Notes under the pieces: generated by a model | Seen by the model: the letters and a program-made list of their open reading frames with translations, nothing else | Told to the model about the DNA's origin: nothing | Databases searched by the model: none | From: Polyangiaceae bacterium | Lineage (GTDB): Bacteria > Myxococcota_A > Polyangia > Polyangiales > Polyangiaceae | Reading direction: 5' to 3' | DNA length: 64,000 nt | Assembly: GCA_020633235.1 (NCBI GenBank) | Contig: JACKEA010000007.1 | Span: 62,001 to 126,000 of the forward strand | In this document: in pieces, positions 26,074 through 34,953 of the stretch | Position numbering within the stretch: the first letter of the stretch is position 1 | Layout of the letters: each line of letters starts with the position of its first letter | Translations under genes and position numbers: made by a program

Positions 26074-26787
26074 ATGCGTCGGTTGCCCAAAACCATCGTC
26101 CTTTCCGCGTGTCTCGTCGCTGCTGCAGTGTCCGCTCAGGGCTGCGCGGACAACGACAGCGGTCTCTACGTTCGTGGCGTGCTCGCGATCGAAACGCCGG
26201 AGTGCGTCGCCAAGGCGGACCCTGCTGCTACGGAGCTTCTCGGTGGCGTCTTGGATCTCGCGTTCAAGGACACGTATTCCGCTGCGCTCTTGGTCGGCAA
26301 TCAGCTCACGCGACGCGGTTCGCGCGATCAGGTGCGCACCGAGACCTCCCGCGTCACCCTGCGGGGTGCAGAGGTGCAGGTGCTGAACGACGCCCAGCAG
26401 CTGCTGACGGAGTTCACGGTTCCGGGCACCGGCTTCGTCGATCCCGGCACCGGCGACGAGCCCGGCTATGGCGTGATGTCCGTGCAGCTGTTGCCACCGA
26501 ACCTGGGTCTCAGCGCTGGCACTCGCGTCACCACCGAGGTGCGCGTGTTCGGCGACACCCTGGGCGGCGACGAGATCACGTCGGCGTCCCTCACGTTCCC
26601 CATCACCGTGTGTCAGGGATGTCTGATCTCCTATCCCTTGGATGCCGACGATCCGGCGACGCCCGGCTATCAGTGCACCGTGAGCGCGGACACGGGCAGC
26701 TCGCTGACGGCGCCCTGCCGCACGGGGCAGGATCAGGCCATCGACTGCCGTCTGTGCGCCAGCCTCCCCATCTGTCAGGCGCCTTGA
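26074..26787 (+). CDS. Hypothetical lipoprotein
   Basis: This 237-residue lipoprotein has signal peptide MRRLPKTIVLSACLVAAAVSAQGC (first 20 residues MRRLPKTIVLSACLVAAAVS, lipid Cys24). The mature part is beta-rich with no motif I recognise. Four cysteines cluster near the C-terminus (VCQGCLISY, CRTGQ, DCRLCASLPIC) and may form disulfides. The frame extends upstream to 25987 without signal character, so the internal ATG with a preceding GAGG was chosen. It is followed after 45 bp by another exported protein gene, with which it may be co-transcribed. Confidence 0.75.
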   Translation: MRRLPKTIVLSACLVAAAVSAQGCADNDSGLYVRGVLAIETPECVAKADPAATELLGGVLDLAFKDTYSAALLVGNQLTRRGSRDQVRTETSRVTLRGAEVQVLNDAQQLLTEFTVPGTGFVDPGTGDEPGYGVMSVQLLPPNLGLSAGTRVTTEVRVFGDTLGGDEITSASLTFPITVCQGCLISYPLDADDPATPGYQCTVSADTGSSLTAPCRTGQDQAIDCRLCASLPICQAP

Positions 26788-26832
26788 GATTGCCTCGCCC
26801 GTTGGCGCGGGTCGCGGTGTAGCCTGCCGGCG

Positions 26833-27399
26833 ATGCGATCCGTCGCGGGTCTCGCTGCGCTCTGTGCGCTCCTGCTTTTCGCACGGACGGGGCACGCCGA
26901 TCCGCAGTGGAACGCCGGCATCGTCACCGGGGTGTGCGGCCGCGGCGCGGACGGCCACCTGTGGCAAGACACTTGCTGGTTCAACGGCGTCACCGCGGAC
27001 GTGCTCTTCGGTCGCAACCGCGACGCGGACTTCGCCCTGGGCCCCTACGTCGATTTCTCCACCGCCGGCTTCGACGACATTCGTCCCGGCGGCGGCCTTT
27101 CGGCCTTGGTGCCCTGGCACCCCATCTTTCCCCTGGTGCTCTCCGTCGGTGGCTACGGCCGCCACTCGGACGCGGGCTGGGAGCCCGGCGTCGCGTCGCA
27201 GCTGTTCGTCGGAAGCCGGAGCTACAACTTCCACTCGAGCTACGGCATCACGGCGGGCCTCGTGGTCGACTATCAGCACGGTCTCGGCGACACGCGAGAG
27301 AACCTCATCGTGATTGGCCTGCGCATCGACGGGCTGGCCGTCGCGCTGCCGTTCATCGCCGGCTACTCGCTGATTCGCGGGGCCCCGGAAGACGACTGA
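26833..27399 (+). CDS. Exported hypothetical protein, outer-membrane-like
   Basis: The 188-residue product has a Sec signal (MRSVAGLAALCALLLFARTGHA, cleavage after HA). The mature part alternates hydrophobic and polar residues with many Gly and aromatic residues, for example FALGPYVDFSTAGF, LVLSVGGYGRHSDAG and YGITAGLVVDYQHGL. This suggests a small beta-barrel of perhaps eight strands. I do not recognise the family. It converges on zapA, with one base between the stops. Confidence 0.65.
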   Translation: MRSVAGLAALCALLLFARTGHADPQWNAGIVTGVCGRGADGHLWQDTCWFNGVTADVLFGRNRDADFALGPYVDFSTAGFDDIRPGGGLSALVPWHPIFPLVLSVGGYGRHSDAGWEPGVASQLFVGSRSYNFHSSYGITAGLVVDYQHGLGDTRENLIVIGLRIDGLAVALPFIAGYSLIRGAPEDD

Positions 27400-27400
27400 G

Positions 27401-27739
27401 TCAGGGTGCGGGGCTGGCGCCGTCGCCCTGCTCGGTGGTTTCCGGCGGCGTCGGGGTCTCGGCCAACGCCGCGTCGATGCGCTCGAGCACGGAGCTCAGC
27501 ATCTCTTTCGAACGACGTTCCACGGCGACGCGCTTGGCGCGCTCCTCTTCGAGATCGTGCGCCAGCGCGATGGCCGCGAGCAGCAACGTCTGCGGCGCGA
27601 TCGCCCGGCCCGGACCGGCCAGCTCCCGAAGCCGCGCGTCCACCACCTCCGCCAGTCGCTGTAGCTCGGTCTCGTCGGCCGTCGCCACCACTCGGTACGA
27701 CTGGCCGCCGACGCGGAGCTCTACCGGCGCGCGGTTCAT
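27401..27739 (-). CDS. zapA: Cell division protein ZapA
   Basis: This 112-residue protein has the ZapA layout: a short N-terminal beta region (APVELRVGGQSYRVVATADE), the LAEVVDARLREL helix, and a LLLAAIALAHDLEEER segment leading into a coiled coil. ZapA cross-links FtsZ filaments at the division site. A Pro/Thr/Glu tail of about 20 residues follows. I chose ATG 27739; a GTG three codons upstream is possible. No 6S RNA, often found beside zapA, was apparent. Confidence 0.85.
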   Translation of the reverse strand: MNRAPVELRVGGQSYRVVATADETELQRLAEVVDARLRELAGPGRAIAPQTLLLAAIALAHDLEEERAKRVAVERRSKEMLSSVLERIDAALAETPTPPETTEQGDGASPAP

Positions 27740-27819
27740 GGCGAGCACGGTAGCACCGGCCGCGACGAATGGAAATGCGCGTCGGACGCCGGTCCCGACG
27801 TTTCACGTGAATCGCCGGC

Positions 27820-28395
27820 TCAGCGAAAGATGCGCAGCAGCGCGTCGACCGCGGCATCCGTCGCGCTTTCCACGGTGTCGGGAGCGGCACGCCGTGCGAT
27901 TTCTTCCAGCGCGCCCGTCGCGGCCGTGAGGCGAAATCCGTCTGCGCTTTTCGACAGCGCGCCGTCTCTACGCGCACGCTCCACGACTTCCGCCAGCATC
28001 GGCTCGATCACCACGGCGAAGCGCGTACGTGCGGTTTCGTCCTCGGGTTCTGCGAGCAACAGCCGCGCCCGGGGGTCGGACGCAAGGGTCTGAATCCAGG
28101 CGCTGCACAGGCCCGTGAGCAGCGCGCGGGGCGTGTTGCGATCGGCGAGGGCGCGGCGTACCGCCAGCCCGAGCTCGTTCTCGCCACGCTCCTCCGCAAC
28201 CCGGCGCGCTTGGGCGAAATCGCGAAAGTGCGCGTAGAAGGTGTTGCGACCCACGCGGGCTCGGCGACAGGCCGCGGTGACGCTCGCGGTTCGACGATCC
28301 GGCGCGCACAACGCCACTGCGTCCAGCACATCGGCGCGCTGACGCGCCCATCGCTCCGCCTGCGACAGGGTTCGGTCGTACTGACCGCGGGTCAC
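27820..28395 (-). CDS. TetR-family transcriptional regulator
   Basis: The 191-residue protein has an N-terminal TetR helix-turn-helix (about 20-65; SVTAACRRARVGRNTFYAHF). The recognition helix is followed by the usual aromatic FYxHF. The rest is an all-helical ligand and dimerisation domain. The start is GTG at 28395, which lies inside the first of three operator-like repeats, so autoregulation is likely. No Shine-Dalgarno is visible before this GTG, so a leaderless transcript is possible. It is divergent from bioF, which has the third repeat near its promoter region, making bioF the obvious target (inference). Confidence 0.85.
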   Translation of the reverse strand: MTRGQYDRTLSQAERWARQRADVLDAVALCAPDRRTASVTAACRRARVGRNTFYAHFRDFAQARRVAEERGENELGLAVRRALADRNTPRALLTGLCSAWIQTLASDPRARLLLAEPEDETARTRFAVVIEPMLAEVVERARRDGALSKSADGFRLTAATGALEEIARRAAPDTVESATDAAVDALLRIFR

Positions 28396-28417
28396 AAGAA
28401 GATACTGTTGTCTTTTT
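28394..28417. promoter_or_regulatory. Operator-like site 1 (TetR/bioF intergenic)
   Basis: A 24-bp element beginning ACAAGAAGAT and ending TTGTCTTTTT matches site 2 at 19 of 24 positions. It overlaps the GTG of the TetR gene. The outer halves form an imperfect dyad. Confidence 0.6.
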
Positions 28418-28446
28418 GCGGAGCTCGCCAGTTTTCTGCGCTCGAC

Positions 28447-28470
28447 ACAAGAAGACGACGCTGTCTTTTT
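28447..28470. promoter_or_regulatory. Operator-like site 2 (TetR/bioF intergenic)
   Basis: A second 24-bp copy begins ACAAGAAGAC and ends CTGTCTTTTT. It contains the exact dyad AAGAC-N6-GTCTT. Its start is 53 bp from that of site 1, close to five helical turns, so two dimers could bind the same DNA face. Confidence 0.6.
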
Positions 28471-28500
28471 AGCGCGTAACCAGCTGGAATCATTGAGTAG

Positions 28501-28510
28501 CTGTCTTTAT
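28501..28510. promoter_or_regulatory. Operator-like half-site 3, bioF side
   Basis: CTGTCTTTAT repeats the right half of sites 1 and 2, 40 bp from the site 2 half. It is about 90 bp ahead of the bioF start, where a TTTATGCT -10-like sequence overlaps it. Confidence 0.45.
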
Positions 28511-28600
28511 GCTGGTTCGGTGCTCGCGACCGCGACCTGATGACTTTGGGCGTTGGCGTTTTTCCGGCGCGCTTTCCGCGGTTCCTGCTACGTCTTCGGC

Positions 28601-29728
28601 GTGAGTCGACTGGATTTCTTGGATGCGGAGCTGCGGTTCCTCGAGTCCCAGGGTTTGCTGCGCCGCCCCGCGGTGGCGCGCTCCGGCGATTCCCTCCGGG
28701 ATGCCGCTTCCAATGACTATTTGGGCTTCGGGGCGGAACCTGTTTCACGTGCAACACTGCTCGCCTGTGTGGATCTTCCGCTGGGAGCCACAGCCTCCCG
28801 CCTCATCCACGGCACCTCGCAAACCCACATAGACTTGGAAGAATCCGTCGCAGACTGGGTGAAATTGCCGGCGGCTCTCCTGTTCAGTACGGGCTACACG
28901 GCAAACGTTGGCGCGCTCACGGCCTTGCTCCGGCCGAGCGACGTGGTGGTGTCGGACGCGCTGAACCACGCCTCGATCATCGACGGGATTCGTCTCAGCC
29001 GCGCGAGCGTCCGCATCACGCCGCACCTCGACGTCGAGGCCGTGGCGTCTGCTCTGACGAGCGCGCCGGCCGATGCACGACGTTGCGTGGTCGTCGAGAG
29101 CTACTACAGCATGGACGGGGACGGACCGGACCTGCGCCAGCTCCGCCGTGTGTGTGATGACCACGACGCGGCGCTGATCGTGGATGAAGCGCATGCCCTT
29201 GGTGTCTATGGGCCTCAGGGCGGCGGCCGCTGCCTCGAGCTGGGCGTCGCGCCGGAGGTCCTGATCGGGACGCTGGGCAAGGCGGTGGGAGCTCAGGGAG
29301 CCTTCGTGGCCGGGACGGAAACGCTGCGAACCTGGCTCTGGAATCGCGCACGAAGCTTTGTGTTCAGCACGGCGCCGTCGCCGCTCCTCACGCGACTCGC
29401 CGCGCTGGCCGTGGAGCGGGTCCGCGGGGCCGACGATCGCCGAGCGCGCCTCCACGAGCTCTGTGCCGAGGTGCGCACGCGCTTGGAAGAGCGCCGGGTG
29501 CCCATCGCGCCGTCCGAGGGTCCGATCCTGCCCGTGCTGGTGGGAGACAATGCGCGCGCCGTCCGCGCCGCCGAGCATCTGGCCGCCAAGGGCTTTCGCG
29601 CCCAAGCGATTCGGCCGCCCACTGTGCCAGCCGGTACCGCACGGCTACGGGCGACGATCCACGCGACGTGGAGTGACGCCGATCTCCACGACTTCGTCGA
29701 AGCCGTTGCTTCGATGCCCCGCGACTGA
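28601..29728 (+). CDS. bioF: 8-amino-7-oxononanoate synthase (biotin synthesis)
   Basis: This 375-residue alpha-oxoamine synthase of PLP fold type I starts at GTG 28601 (VSRLDFLDAELRFL). Key motifs are ASNDYLGF, LPLGATASRLIHGTSQTH, FSTGYTANVG, DALNHASIIDG, the PLP Asp loop VDEAHALGVYGPQGGG, and GTLGKAVGAQGAF with the Schiff-base lysine. BioF condenses pimeloyl thioester with alanine; a closely related oxoamine synthase cannot be excluded. No other bio gene lies nearby. Divergent transcription from a TetR regulator with shared operator-like sites suggests regulation by that protein. Confidence 0.85.
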   Translation: MSRLDFLDAELRFLESQGLLRRPAVARSGDSLRDAASNDYLGFGAEPVSRATLLACVDLPLGATASRLIHGTSQTHIDLEESVADWVKLPAALLFSTGYTANVGALTALLRPSDVVVSDALNHASIIDGIRLSRASVRITPHLDVEAVASALTSAPADARRCVVVESYYSMDGDGPDLRQLRRVCDDHDAALIVDEAHALGVYGPQGGGRCLELGVAPEVLIGTLGKAVGAQGAFVAGTETLRTWLWNRARSFVFSTAPSPLLTRLAALAVERVRGADDRRARLHELCAEVRTRLEERRVPIAPSEGPILPVLVGDNARAVRAAEHLAAKGFRAQAIRPPTVPAGTARLRATIHATWSDADLHDFVEAVASMPRD

Positions 29729-29871
29729 CCGGCGCGTACCCCGACTCGGGCTCCGTCCAAGCCGTCGCATCGCCCTGCCGCGCTCCGACGCGCGACAGCG
29801 ACCTCACCCGCTCGCACAGTGACGCGCCGCGAAGCCGTCGCACCAACGCCACATGCGTGACGCGCCGCGTC

Positions 29872-29891
29872 ATTCCCGCGGCGGACCAACA
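29872..29891 (-). repeat. Single copy of the dispersed intergenic repeat
   Basis: Read on the minus strand this is TGTTGGTCCGCCGCGGGAAT. It lies in the 182-bp gap between the convergent bioF and ABC ATPase genes. The same gap also has two GTGACGCGCCGCG stretches about 40 bp apart. Apart from these I see nothing in the gap. Confidence 0.65.
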
Positions 29892-29910
29892 CGAAAATGA
29901 ACTGAGAGGT

Positions 29911-30561
29911 TCAGGCAGCGCTGCGCGCGGCAATGCGACCGTTCTCGATGCGAACGGTGCGGGCGCCGAGGCGGGCGGCGAGCCCGGGAGCGTGATTGAC
30001 CACCACCACGATGGACCCGCGATCGCGCTCATCCACCAAGATCTGCTCGAGCCGCTCGGCGCTGGACGGATCGAGGCCAGAGAAGGGCTCGTCGAGCAGC
30101 AACAGGCTGGGCGAATGGACGAGCGCACGGCCCAGAGCGATGCGCTGACGCTGCCCACGGGACAGCGTGCCGAAGGAACGATCGCCAAAAGCCTCGGCGC
30201 CCACGCGCTTGCACGCTTCCTTCCAAGCGTCCCCGGGATCGACACCCCGCATGCGAGCGGCGAGCTCGATATTCTGCCGCCCCGACAGCTCTCGGTAGCA
30301 GTGGGAATCGTGGGCGACCCAGCCGATGTGCTCTCGGGCCAACACGGGGTCGTCCCCAAGGGGCTCGTAACGCACGGAACCCGCGGTGGGACGCAGCACG
30401 GTTCCAATCACCGCCAACAGCGTGCTCTTGCCCGCGCCGTTGGGCCCCTCGAGGAACACGAGCTCCCCTCGCTCGAAACGCGCGCTGACCCCGCGGAGGG
30501 CCGGCGTGGCTCCGAACAGCCGCGTCACGCGCTGCACGACGATGGCATCAATGCCGCTCAC
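29911..30561 (-). CDS. ABC transporter ATP-binding protein, CcmA-like
   Basis: The 216-residue ATPase starts at GTG 30561 (VSGIDAIVVQRVTRLFG). It has Walker A (EGPNGAGKSTLL), a Q-loop region, the ABC signature LSRGQRQRIALGRAL, Walker B LLLLDEPFSGLD and the switch His (VVNHAP). The compact size and sequence around GTVLRPTAGSV resemble CcmA, the heme-exporter ATPase. No permease or cytochrome c maturation gene is adjacent, so the partner is unknown. The frame continuing to 30630 adds residues with no domain match and was not used. Confidence 0.85.
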   Translation of the reverse strand: MSGIDAIVVQRVTRLFGATPALRGVSARFERGELVFLEGPNGAGKSTLLAVIGTVLRPTAGSVRYEPLGDDPVLAREHIGWVAHDSHCYRELSGRQNIELAARMRGVDPGDAWKEACKRVGAEAFGDRSFGTLSRGQRQRIALGRALVHSPSLLLLDEPFSGLDPSSAERLEQILVDERDRGSIVVVVNHAPGLAARLGARTVRIENGRIAARSAA

Positions 30562-30686
30562 GGGGCCGGGAATAGCACACGAATCCGCATTTCCGGCCGC
30601 CCAACCAGGGCCCCCGAAAAAAACGGCCAATGGAAGCCCTAAACCGGCGTTTCCAAAGCAGAGCCCCTTCGAAACGCCGTGCTAAC

Positions 30687-31661
30687 ATGCGCAGGATGAC
30701 CTCGTCTGCCGTCGCAGTGGAAAACGAGCGGTTGGACCAGCTCGTCGAGCTGAAACGAGCCGTCGAGCGTGCGCTCGAGGGCAAGACGGCCGTGGTCGAG
30801 CTCGCGCTGGTCGCCCTCCTCGCTCGAGGTCACATCCTGATCGAGGACGTCCCGGGTGTCGGCAAGACCACCTTGGCCCGCGCCCTGGCCAAGGCCGTCG
30901 GCGGCGAGATGCATCGCGTGCAGTTCACCAGCGATCTCTTGCCCAGCGACGTGCTCGGCGTCTCCGTCTTCGATCAACGCGCCGGTGATTTCGTGCTGCG
31001 GCAGGGTCCCATCTTCGCCAACGTTCTGTTGGCTGACGAAATCAACCGCGCCAGTCCACGCACTCAATCCGCGCTCCTGGAAGCCATGAACGACGGCCAG
31101 GTGTCCATCGACGGCAAGACACTACCCTTGCCCGAGCCCTTTCTCGTCGTCGCCACACAGAATCCACAAGACTTCACTGGAACGTTTCCCCTGCCGGAGT
31201 CCCAGCTCGATCGTTTCATGGTGCGCATCCGCATCGGCTACCCGCCAGCGCACGTGGAAACGCGCCTCATGCTCGAGCCCGAAGCCGATCGCGTCGCCAG
31301 CGTCCCCGCCGTGCTGGAGCCCGGCAGCCTCGTCGCACTACAACGCCAAGTCGACCGCGTAGAGATCGACAGCGCCCTCGGAACCTACCTGCAGGCGCTC
31401 ATTTCCGCGACACGCTCGACGCCCGTGCTGGCCTTGGGTGCCTCCACCCGCGCGGGCATGAACCTGTCCCGCGCCGCGAGGGCGCGCGCGTTGCTGAATG
31501 GGCGGCGCTACTGCATCGCGGACGACATCCACGACCTCGCGGTTCCCTTGCTCGCGCATCGCGTTCGTCTCGCTGCCCACGCCGAAGGCTACGTCCCCAC
31601 CCGTGAGGAATCGGAAACCGCCGTGCGCGACGTCGTCGCTCGCGTGCCGGTCCCGCTTTGA
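30687..31661 (+). CDS. MoxR-family AAA+ ATPase
   Basis: The 324-residue MoxR ATPase has Walker A (DVPGVGKTTLARALA), Walker B (LLADEINRASPRTQSALLEAM), sensor 1 (VATQNP) and the downstream FPLPESQLDRF motif. MoxR proteins act as chaperone-like ATPases on partner complexes. This one heads the standard moxR-DUF58-transglutaminase operon, of which the DUF58 and TgpA-like proteins are its likely clients. ATG 30687 or 30696 are both possible. The divergent ABC ATPase gene starts about 125 bp away. Confidence 0.92.
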   Translation: MRRMTSSAVAVENERLDQLVELKRAVERALEGKTAVVELALVALLARGHILIEDVPGVGKTTLARALAKAVGGEMHRVQFTSDLLPSDVLGVSVFDQRAGDFVLRQGPIFANVLLADEINRASPRTQSALLEAMNDGQVSIDGKTLPLPEPFLVVATQNPQDFTGTFPLPESQLDRFMVRIRIGYPPAHVETRLMLEPEADRVASVPAVLEPGSLVALQRQVDRVEIDSALGTYLQALISATRSTPVLALGASTRAGMNLSRAARARALLNGRRYCIADDIHDLAVPLLAHRVRLAAHAEGYVPTREESETAVRDVVARVPVPL

Positions 31662-31675
31662 GGAGCAACCGCCCC

Positions 31676-32803
31676 GTGGCTCGCGCCCGCGTCGCTCGCC
31701 ACCCCCGCCACCAAAAACCGTTGGTGAGCCGCACGCCTCCGAAGGGGCGTCTCGGCAAGCTCCTCGTCTACCTGCGCCCGCCGCGCCGCTTGAAGCTCAC
31801 CCGCGAGGGCAAGTACTTCATCGGCATCACCTTCGGTGTCGGCTTCGCCGCCATCAACACCGGCAACAATCTCCTCTATCTCCTGCTCGGGATGTTGCTC
31901 TCGCTCATCGTCGTCTCCGGCGTGATGAGTGAGCTGTCCCTCCGCCACCTGACGGTCGCGCGTCGACTGCCGCCCCGCGCGCAAGTGGGTCGACCGCACC
32001 TGGTCGAGATCGAGGTCTACAACCACAAGAAGCGGGTGCCTTCGTACGCCATCGAGATCGAGGACCTGCGCGCCGGGCAACCCGCGGACAAGCGTTGCTT
32101 CTTCCTGAAGATCAGTCCGCGCTCCGCCCAAGTGGCAGCCTACCGGCGAACCCCGGCGCGGCGCGGTCGCGATCGCCACATTGGCTTCCGCGTGGCCACG
32201 CGCTTTCCCTTCGGCCTGTTCGAGAAGAGCCGTGAGCTGTCCGCCGATGGCGACCTCATCATCTATCCCGCGGTCGATCCCGTGCGCCTGCCGCCGGACG
32301 CCCCGGGCCGCCGCCTTGGAGGCGACGGTGCCATTGGTCGCGGAAACGGCGACGAGATCCTCGGCGTGCGGCCGATGCGCGACGGCGACGACCCCCGAGA
32401 CATCTATTGGCGCAAGAGCACCCTCGCGCACCAGATGGTGTTGCGTGAACGCGCGCGGGAGATGCGCCGCGACGTCGAGTACGTGATCGACCCCGTGCAC
32501 CCCAATGCCGCGCCGGACAACGACTGGACCGAACGCTTCGAGCGTCGCATTCGCGACGTCGCCTCGCGCGCCGTTGCCCACCTCAAGCGTGGCGACGCCG
32601 TCGCCCTGCGCACCACCACCGGCGAGCGCGTGCGCGCGAACACCACCGTCGGGGCAGATCCGATCCTGCGCTTCTTAGCGCTGCTCGAGTCCACTCCTGC
32701 CGACCAAGCGCGAGAGCGCATGCCCACCGAGCCCGCACCGCCGCCACCGGGCACGCAGCTGGAGCAAATCCGGATCCCGAAGCACGCCGAGGTGCACACG
32801 TGA
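31676..32803 (+). CDS. DUF58 domain membrane protein
   Basis: The 375-residue protein starts at GTG 31676, ten bases after an AGGAG Shine-Dalgarno. A TTG at 31658 lies upstream of that site and is less likely. Two hydrophobic segments (IGITFGVGFAAINTGN, LLYLLLGMLLSLIVVSGVM) anchor it. The DUF58 domain follows, with the signature GDGDDPRDIYWRKSTLAHQM-type stretch (GDDPRDIYWRKSTLAHQMVL) near residue 235. DUF58 proteins are vWA-like partners of MoxR. Its stop overlaps the GTG of the transglutaminase gene (GTGA). Confidence 0.88.
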   Translation: MARARVARHPRHQKPLVSRTPPKGRLGKLLVYLRPPRRLKLTREGKYFIGITFGVGFAAINTGNNLLYLLLGMLLSLIVVSGVMSELSLRHLTVARRLPPRAQVGRPHLVEIEVYNHKKRVPSYAIEIEDLRAGQPADKRCFFLKISPRSAQVAAYRRTPARRGRDRHIGFRVATRFPFGLFEKSRELSADGDLIIYPAVDPVRLPPDAPGRRLGGDGAIGRGNGDEILGVRPMRDGDDPRDIYWRKSTLAHQMVLRERAREMRRDVEYVIDPVHPNAAPDNDWTERFERRIRDVASRAVAHLKRGDAVALRTTTGERVRANTTVGADPILRFLALLESTPADQARERMPTEPAPPPPGTQLEQIRIPKHAEVHT

Positions 32804-34953
32804 GGTTCGGGCTCATCCATCGCGTCATGACCGACGCCCTGGCCGCCCTGGGCCTGTTGGCGTTGGTCACCAGCGGCGAGCTGAACCACTGGATCAGCAG
32901 CATGATCGTGATCGGCCTGGTCGCCGCCCTCGCGATCCCCGAGCGCTGGCAAGACAAGGGCTGGCTGCGGCAGATCGGGCTGCTCGCGCCCCTCGGCTTG
33001 TTGGTCACGCAGCTCACCCGCCTGGTGCTGGGTGCGCCAGTGCTCGAGCTCGCGGTGGAGTTCGCCGCGGGCCTCCAGGTCGTACGCCTCGCTACGCGCC
33101 GCGGCGCCGCCCACGACCAACAAGTGATCGTGTTGGCGCTGCTGCATCTCATCGCCGGCACCGTGCTCGGTGGCGGCCTCGCCTATGGCCTGTGCTTCAT
33201 CGGCTTCCTGATCGTGGCGCCCGGCGCCCTGGTGCTGAGCCACCTCAGGCGCGAGGTCGAAGGCAACTACCGCCAAGGCGCCCGCGACCGCACCGGACTA
33301 CCGGTGGACGTTCCCCGTATCCTTCGCAGCCGCCGGGTGATCGGCAAGCAGTTCCTGCTGTTCACCTGCATGCTCTCGGTCCCGATCTTCCTGTTCACGG
33401 CGATCCTGTTCGTGATGTTTCCCCGGGTGGGCCTCAGCCTGCTGCTCTTGAACCACTCGCGGCCAGAACGCATGATCGGGTTCTCCGACAAGGTGGATCT
33501 CGGCGGCGTGGGCAAGCTGCGCACGGATCCCACCATCGCCATGCGGGTGGAGATCCCCGATCTGCCGAGCGAGCCCCCGCCGCGCTTGGCGCTCTACCTC
33601 CGCGGCACGGCCTTCGATCAGTACAACGGCCATTCCTGGTCTCGGAGCATGACGGAGCGAGTGGCCGCCGACGCCCACGGCCCCAACGTCCGCATCCGTC
33701 GCTTCCCCGATCCGGTGCGCGATCGCAAGATGACGATCGACCTCGAGCCCATCGACCCACCGGTGCTGTTCCTGCCGCCGGACGCCGTCGGGCTCCGCGT
33801 CCACTCCCGCGGCTCGCCCCTGCTCGGCACCGGCACCACCATCTTGCGAGGGCCGGAAGGGGAGTTCAAATACGCGAGCCTGGACGACCGCGGCATTCGC
33901 TACGACGTCTTCCTCGCGGGCAAGAGCGAACCGCCCGCCAAGCCTCTCTCCCAGCTCGAGCGCGCCCGCTATCTCACGCTCCCAAGCGATGTCTCGGAGC
34001 GTGTCACCAACCTGGCTCAGTCCTGGATCGGCAAGGCCGAAAGCGACGCGGACAAAGCCAAGCGCATCGAGAGCCACCTCCGCAGCGAGTACCGCTACGA
34101 CCTCGAGTCCACCTCCGGCGCCGCCAAGAATCCGCTGGAAGACTTCTTGTTCAACACCAAGCGCGGGCACTGCGAGTTCTACAGCACCGCCATGGCCGTG
34201 CTGCTCCGCACCCAAGGCGTGCCCACCCGCAACGTCACGGGCTTCATCGGCGGCACCTACAACCGCTTCGGACGCTATTACGCCGTACGCCAGGGCGACG
34301 CCCACTCCTGGGTGGAGGTGTATCTCGAGAACAAGGGCTGGACCCGCTTCGACCCCACGCCGCCCTCGGACGCCGCGCCCCGCGGCGACATCACCGGTGT
34401 GCTCGCCTTCCTGCGCGACTTCGTGGAGGCCTCCGCCCAGCGCTGGAACCGCCACGTCGTGGGCTACGACCTGAAACAGCAGGTGAGCCTGTTCCACTCC
34501 GTCCGTTCGCGTTACTCCGCCCTGCGCGCGCGTTCGGAAATCTTCGGTTCGCTCTCTTCACCGCGACGCATTGCTCTGTTCCTCTTCGGGCTGGTGCTCG
34601 TGGGCGGCGGCATCGTCTATCTGCGGCGCACCAAGAAGACGAAAGCCAAGAAGCAGCCGACCAAGGAGGAGAAGGAACGCGAAGCGCTGCGCGCCGCAGA
34701 GCTCTATCGCACCCTCGAGCAGTCCCTCACCGCGCTCGGGATCCCGCGCCCTTCCGGCACGCCGCCTTTGGCCCACGCCCGCGCCCTCTCCCAAATGGGG
34801 CACCCCGCGGGGGACGAGACCCTCGCTCTCACGCGGGTGTATCTCGCGGTTCGTTTCGGTGGTGAGCTCCTGGACGACGAAAAGCGCCGGGACTTCACCC
34901 GCCGCGCGCGGGCCCTACGTCAGCTGCGACCCAACGTCGATCGTGCCGCTTGA
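32800..34953 (+). CDS. TgpA-like membrane transglutaminase
   Basis: This 717-residue protein has the TgpA architecture. Several N-terminal membrane helices (DUF3488 region, about 1-210) are followed by a periplasmic transglutaminase core with the triad Cys in RGHCEFYSTAMAVLLR, His in GDAHSWVEVY and Asp in WTRFDPTPPS. A further helix comes at about 588-606 (IALFLFGLVLVGGGIVYLR), then a cytoplasmic DUF4129-type tail. The enzyme is predicted to be active in the periplasm, with unknown substrates. It is translationally coupled to the DUF58 gene and ends the operon. Confidence 0.9.
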   Translation: MRFGLIHRVMTDALAALGLLALVTSGELNHWISSMIVIGLVAALAIPERWQDKGWLRQIGLLAPLGLLVTQLTRLVLGAPVLELAVEFAAGLQVVRLATRRGAAHDQQVIVLALLHLIAGTVLGGGLAYGLCFIGFLIVAPGALVLSHLRREVEGNYRQGARDRTGLPVDVPRILRSRRVIGKQFLLFTCMLSVPIFLFTAILFVMFPRVGLSLLLLNHSRPERMIGFSDKVDLGGVGKLRTDPTIAMRVEIPDLPSEPPPRLALYLRGTAFDQYNGHSWSRSMTERVAADAHGPNVRIRRFPDPVRDRKMTIDLEPIDPPVLFLPPDAVGLRVHSRGSPLLGTGTTILRGPEGEFKYASLDDRGIRYDVFLAGKSEPPAKPLSQLERARYLTLPSDVSERVTNLAQSWIGKAESDADKAKRIESHLRSEYRYDLESTSGAAKNPLEDFLFNTKRGHCEFYSTAMAVLLRTQGVPTRNVTGFIGGTYNRFGRYYAVRQGDAHSWVEVYLENKGWTRFDPTPPSDAAPRGDITGVLAFLRDFVEASAQRWNRHVVGYDLKQQVSLFHSVRSRYSALRARSEIFGSLSSPRRIALFLFGLVLVGGGIVYLRRTKKTKAKKQPTKEEKEREALRAAELYRTLEQSLTALGIPRPSGTPPLAHARALSQMGHPAGDETLALTRVYLAVRFGGELLDDEKRRDFTRRARALRQLRPNVDRAA

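Noticed and set aside
27740..27819. 6S RNA expected near zapA
   Set aside because: The gaps around zapA are too short and show no long bulged hairpin.
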